A stretch of 64,000 nt of DNA from Rhodococcus sp. OK519. GTDB lineage: Bacteria; Actinomycetota; Actinomycetes; Mycobacteriales; Mycobacteriaceae. A program made the translations under genes and the position numbers. Every line of letters begins with the position of its first letter. Position 1 is the first letter of the stretch. Of the stretch, positions 60,294 to 64,000 are shown one piece after another. The stretch covers positions 1-64,000 of the forward strand of contig NZ_QAOW01000002.1 of assembly GCF_003051005.1 (NCBI RefSeq), in the 5' to 3' direction. Under the pieces are notes generated by a model. It was given only the letters and a program-made list of their open reading frames with translations, did not search any database and was not told where the DNA came from.

Positions 60294-63200
60294 GTGAGCA
60301 GCAGCTCTACTTCCCAGTTCGGACAGAACCAGTGGTTGGTTGACGAGATGTACCAACGCTTCCAGGATGATCCCTCATCCGTGGACGCGAGTTGGCACGA
60401 GTTTCTGACGGATTACTCGCCCGACGCGGCGAATGCCGCCGGGAACGGTGAGGCGCTGAACGGCGCCGGTGATGTCGCCACCAAGGCCGCGAACGGGGCC
60501 ACCGCCCCGGCACCGGCAGCTGCAGCTCCCGCCGCACCGGCACCCGCTGCTGCTCCCCCGGCCGCGCCGGCTCCCCCGGCCCCGAAGCCCGCCTCCGCTC
60601 CGGCACCCAAGGCGGCAGCGCCGGCCCCCAAGGCTGCGACGCCGGCCCCCAAGGCTGCCGCGGCTGCTCCCGCGGAGACCTCCACGCAGGCCGCCAACCA
60701 GGTCCTGCGCGGTGCGGCCGCCACCGTTGCCCGCAACATGTCCGCCTCGCTCAGCATTCCGACGGCCACCAGTGTCCGCGCCATCCCGGCCAAGTTGATG
60801 TTCGACAACCGCATCGTCATCAACAACCACCTCGCCCGGACCCGTGGCGGCAAGATCTCGTTCACCCACATCCTCGGGTACGCGATCGTGCAGGCGGTCA
60901 ACTCGTTCCCGAACATGAACCGCCACTTCGCCGAGATCGACGGCAAGCCCAACGTCGTCACCCCGGCACAGACCAACCTCGGTCTGGCCATCGACCTGCC
61001 CGGCAAGAACGGCAGCCGTTCGCTGGTCGTCGCTGCCATCAAGGGCACCGAGTCGATGAACTTCGTGCAGTTCTACGGCGCCTACGAGGACATCGTCCGT
61101 CGTGCCCGTGACGGCAAGCTCACTGCCGAGGACTTCTCCGGTGTCACGATCTCGCTCACCAACCCGGGCGGCATCGGCACCGTGCACTCCGTGCCCCGCC
61201 TGATGCAGGGCCAGGGCGCCATCATCGGCGCCGGCGCAATGGAGTACCCGGCCGAGTTCCAGGGTGCGAGCGACGAGCGCATCGCGGACATGGGCGTCGG
61301 CAAGCTCATGACGCTGACCTCCACCTACGACCACCGCATCATCCAGGGTGCCGAGTCCGGCGACTTCCTCCGGACCATCCACAACCTGCTGATCAGCGAC
61401 GAGTTCTACGACGAGGTCTTCCACTCGCTGCACATTCCTTACGAGCCGGTCCGCTGGCGCAAGGATGTGCCGGAGGGCGCAGTCGACAAGAGCACGCGAG
61501 TGCTCGAGATGATCGCGGCGTACCGCAACCGTGGTCACCTGATGGCCGACACGGATCCGCTGCAGTTCGTCAAGGACAAGTTCCGCAGCCACCCCGACCT
61601 GGACGTCACGAGCCACGGCCTGACACTGTGGGACCTGGACCGCGAGTTCAACGTCGGCGGCTTCCACGGCAAGTCGCGGATGAAGCTCCGCGATGTGCTG
61701 TCGATCCTGCGTGATGCGTACGCACGCCACATCGGCGTCGAGTACACGCACATCCTCGAGCCCGAGCAGCAGTCCTGGCTGCAGGAGCGCGTCGAGGCCA
61801 AGCACGTCAAGCCGACGGTCGCGCAGCAGAAGTACATCCTGAGCAAGCTCAACGCCGCCGAGGCGTTCGAGACGTTCCTGCAGACCAAGTACGTCGGCCA
61901 GAAGCGCTTCTCGCTCGAGGGTGCCGAGTCGGTCATCCCGATGATGGACGCCGTCATCGACCAGAGCGCCGAGCACGCCCTCGACGAGGTCGTCATCGGC
62001 ATGCCGCACCGTGGTCGCCTCAACGTGCTCGCGAACATCGTGGGCAAGCCGTACTCGAAGATCTTCACCGAGTTCGAGGGCAACATGAACCCGGCGGCCG
62101 CGCACGGCTCCGGCGACGTGAAGTACCACTTGGGCGCCGAGGGCACCTACATCCAGATGTTCGGCGAGAACGACATCAAGGTCTCGCTCACCGCGAACCC
62201 GTCGCACCTCGAAGCGGTCGACCCGGTCCTCGAGGGCTTGGTCCGCGCGAAGCAGGACATCCTGGACAAGGGCCAGGAAGGCTTCACCGTCCTGCCGCTG
62301 ATGCTGCACGGCGATGCGGCGTTCGCCGGCCAGGGTGTCGTTGCCGAGACCCTGAACCTGGCGCTGCTGCGCGGCTACCGCACCGGCGGCACCGTGCACA
62401 TCGTGGTCAACAACCAGGTCGGCTTCACCACCGCCCCGGAGCACTCGCGTTCGTCCGAGTACTGCACCGACGTCGCGAAGATGATCGGCGCGCCGATCTT
62501 CCACGTGAACGGCGACGACCCCGAGGCATGTGTCTGGGTGGCCCAGTTGGCCGTCGACTTCCGTGAGAAGTTCGGCAAGGACGTCGTGATCGACCTCATC
62601 TGCTACCGCCGTCGCGGTCACAACGAGGGCGACGACCCGTCGATGACGCAGCCGGCGATGTACGACCTGATCGACACCAAGCGCAGCGTCCGCAAGAGCT
62701 ACACGGAGGCCCTGATCGGCCGCGGCGACATCTCGCTCAAGGAGGCCGAGGACGCCCTGCGCGACTACCAGGGCCAGCTGGAGCGGGTGTTCAACGAGGT
62801 TCGCGAGCTCGAGAAGTTCAAGCCGGAACCGTCGGAGTCGGTCGAGCTCGACCAGACCCCGCCGGCCCGCCTCACCACCGCGGTCGACGCGGCGACACTC
62901 GCCCGCATCGGCGACGCGTTCGTCAACGTCCCCGAGGGCTTCACGGTGCACCCGCGCGTCAAGCCGGTCATCGAGAAGCGCCGCGAGATGTCCCGCGAGG
63001 GCAACGTCGACTGGGCGTTCGCCGAGCTGCTCGCGTTCGGTTCGCTGGCCGAGCAGGGCGCCATGGTGCGCCTGGCCGGGCAGGACTCGCGCCGCGGCAC
63101 GTTCACGCAGCGTCACTCCGTGCTGATCGACCGCAAGAACGGCGACGAGTACAGCCCGATCGCGGATCTCGCGACGAGGGCCGACAACGGCGGCAAGTTC

Positions 63201-64000
63201 ATGGTCTACGACTCTGCGCTCACCGAGTTCGCGGGCCTGGGCTTCGAGTACGGCTACTCGGTCGGCAACCCCGACGCCCTGGTGCTGTGGGAAGCGCAGT
63301 TCGGCGACTTCGTCAACGGCGCGCAGACCATCATCGACGAGTTCATCTCGTCCGGTGAGGCCAAGTGGGGTCAGCTGTCCGACGTCGTGCTGCTGCTGCC
63401 GCACGGCCACGAGGGCCAGGGCCCGGACCACACGTCCGGCCGCATCGAGCGCTTCCTGCAGCTGTGCGCCGAGGGCTCGATGACGGTGTCGATGCCGTCG
63501 ACCCCGGCCAGCTACTTCCACCTGCTGCGTCGCCACCACCTGGACGGCATCCGCCGCCCGCTCGTGGTGTTCACGCCGAAGTCGATGCTGCGCAACAAGG
63601 CTGCGGTCAGCAATCTCGAAGACTTCACCACGGGCAAGTTCCGCTCGGTGTTCGAGGAGCCGTCGTACGAGTCCGACGGTGGCGACCGCACCAAGGTCAA
63701 GCGTGTGCTGCTGACCGCGGGCAAGATCTACTGGGAGCTGCTCGCCAAGAAGCAGAAGGAGAATCGCGACGACGTCGCGATCGTCCGGATCGAGCAGCTG
63801 TACCCGATCCCGCGCCGCCGCATCGCGGAGACGCTGGACCGCTACCCGAATGTCACCGAGTTCAACTGGGTGCAGGAGGAGCCGGCGAACCAGGGCGCAT
63901 GGCCGTTCCTCGGCCTGGCCCTGCCGGAGCTGCTTCCCGAGAAGCTCGCGGGCATCAAGCGCGTCTCGCGTCGTGCGATGTCGGCACCGTCGTCGGGCTC
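60294..64000 (+). CDS. kgd: multifunctional 2-oxoglutarate metabolism enzyme Kgd (3' end missing)
   Basis: 1235 codons are visible and the frame stays open at the window end; the expected C-terminus is only a few tens of residues further. The N-terminal E1o-type helix [19 protein letters not shown] is followed by an Ala/Pro/Lys linker with PAPKAA repeats (about 60-125). Next comes an E2o succinyltransferase-type domain with [17 protein letters not shown] near 345, then the ThDP-dependent E1o domain ([36 protein letters not shown]). Kgd decarboxylates 2-oxoglutarate and also supports oxoglutarate dehydrogenase and 2-hydroxy-3-oxoadipate synthase reactions. GTG 60294 starts [20 protein letters not shown] lies upstream. 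Confidence 0.96.
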   Translation, partial: MSSSSTSQFGQNQWLVDEMYQRFQDDPSSVDASWHEFLTDYSPDAANAAGNGEALNGAGDVATKAANGATAPAPAAAAPAAPAPAAAPPAAPAPPAPKPASAPAPKAAAPAPKAATPAPKAAAAAPAETSTQAANQVLRGAAATVARNMSASLSIPTATSVRAIPAKLMFDNRIVINNHLARTRGGKISFTHILGYAIVQAVNSFPNMNRHFAEIDGKPNVVTPAQTNLGLAIDLPGKNGSRSLVVAAIKGTESMNFVQFYGAYEDIVRRARDGKLTAEDFSGVTISLTNPGGIGTVHSVPRLMQGQGAIIGAGAMEYPAEFQGASDERIADMGVGKLMTLTSTYDHRIIQGAESGDFLRTIHNLLISDEFYDEVFHSLHIPYEPVRWRKDVPEGAVDKSTRVLEMIAAYRNRGHLMADTDPLQFVKDKFRSHPDLDVTSHGLTLWDLDREFNVGGFHGKSRMKLRDVLSILRDAYARHIGVEYTHILEPEQQSWLQERVEAKHVKPTVAQQKYILSKLNAAEAFETFLQTKYVGQKRFSLEGAESVIPMMDAVIDQSAEHALDEVVIGMPHRGRLNVLANIVGKPYSKIFTEFEGNMNPAAAHGSGDVKYHLGAEGTYIQMFGENDIKVSLTANPSHLEAVDPVLEGLVRAKQDILDKGQEGFTVLPLMLHGDAAFAGQGVVAETLNLALLRGYRTGGTVHIVVNNQVGFTTAPEHSRSSEYCTDVAKMIGAPIFHVNGDDPEACVWVAQLAVDFREKFGKDVVIDLICYRRRGHNEGDDPSMTQPAMYDLIDTKRSVRKSYTEALIGRGDISLKEAEDALRDYQGQLERVFNEVRELEKFKPEPSESVELDQTPPARLTTAVDAATLARIGDAFVNVPEGFTVHPRVKPVIEKRREMSREGNVDWAFAELLAFGSLAEQGAMVRLAGQDSRRGTFTQRHSVLIDRKNGDEYSPIADLATRADNGGKFMVYDSALTEFAGLGFEYGYSVGNPDALVLWEAQFGDFVNGAQTIIDEFISSGEAKWGQLSDVVLLLPHGHEGQGPDHTSGRIERFLQLCAEGSMTVSMPSTPASYFHLLRRHHLDGIRRPLVVFTPKSMLRNKAAVSNLEDFTTGKFRSVFEEPSYESDGGDRTKVKRVLLTAGKIYWELLAKKQKENRDDVAIVRIEQLYPIPRRRIAETLDRYPNVTEFNWVQEEPANQGAWPFLGLALPELLPEKLAGIKRVSRRAMSAPSSG

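Noticed and set aside
60375-63539. 1054-codon open frame antisense to kgd
   Set aside because: It runs opposite a complete, motif-rich kgd frame. Its composition (Val/Arg/Gly/Leu/Asp runs) is what GC-rich codon bias produces on the opposite strand, and it has no family motif.

Overview
The window is high-GC actinobacterial chromosome, most likely Rhodococcus or a close relative (Mycobacteriales). The evidence is the fused 2-oxoglutarate decarboxylase/dehydrogenase Kgd with its N-terminal succinyltransferase module, a Dps of the Mycobacterium smegmatis Dps1 type, a DUF222/HNH (13E12-type) protein, a mycothiol-linked DinB-fold protein, many acyl-CoA enzymes, and frequent leaderless-type starts (TANNNT 6-8 nt before ATG/GTG). 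I find 50 protein genes, two of them cut by the window ends. I see no rRNA, tRNA, CRISPR array, insertion sequence or prophage. No gene-free stretch exceeds 300 bases; the longest is 21822-22110 (289 bases), which holds a long inverted repeat.

Layout. 1-8.4 kb: end of a DUF222/HNH gene, then minus-strand genes for an AfsR/SARP-like NTPase regulator, a pair of acyl-CoA dehydrogenases, a DHA2-type drug exporter and a small HNH-like protein. 8.5-15.6 kb: a MacB/LolCDE-type ABC pair, a Cys-type arylsulfatase, an EthD-like protein and an SDR dehydrogenase. 15.8-20 kb: endonuclease IV, an AMIN-like lipoprotein, an MDR-type ABC exporter behind a MerR-like promoter, and an NlpC/P60 protein. 20-29.6 kb: DEAD-box helicase, TrpB2, lactate monooxygenase-like flavoenzyme, phosphoribosyltransferase, a FadD15-like acyl-CoA synthetase, and a coupled hydrolase/mycothiol-isomerase-like pair. 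29.7-39.2 kb: a nuclease-nuclease-helicase fusion, a fold-type III PLP enzyme, a TetR regulator, an aldonolactone oxidase-like flavoprotein, an amidase-like lipoprotein lacking two catalytic residues, and a thiolase.

39.3-46.6 kb: a coiled-coil protein, a stress trio (dps, CsbD-like, GlsB-like), then a minus-strand cluster of two crotonases, an adenylate-forming enzyme and an adenine-deaminase-type enzyme, plus a hydrolase. 46.7-54.3 kb: a LuxR-type NTPase regulator, a GNAT, a glutathionyl-hydroquinone-reductase-like protein, small metabolic genes, and a DUF6153/DUF305 pair that may be metal-linked. 54.4-64 kb: an ABC-2-type pair, a fused asymmetric ABC exporter and kgd.

Themes are lipid/acyl-CoA catabolism, export and stress response. 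From memory, deaD, the RecB-like helicase and kgd lie near each other in M. tuberculosis (Rv1253, Rv1251c, Rv1248c), so much of this is probably core chromosome. Strong hairpins separate most convergent units. I found no single large unknown system. The most interesting signals are small: probable loss of catalytic residues in several enzymes, matched palindromes around the TetR locus, a MerR-like efflux promoter, a long inverted repeat before deaD, CRP/GlxR-like sites, and a promoter element embedded in a terminator stem.
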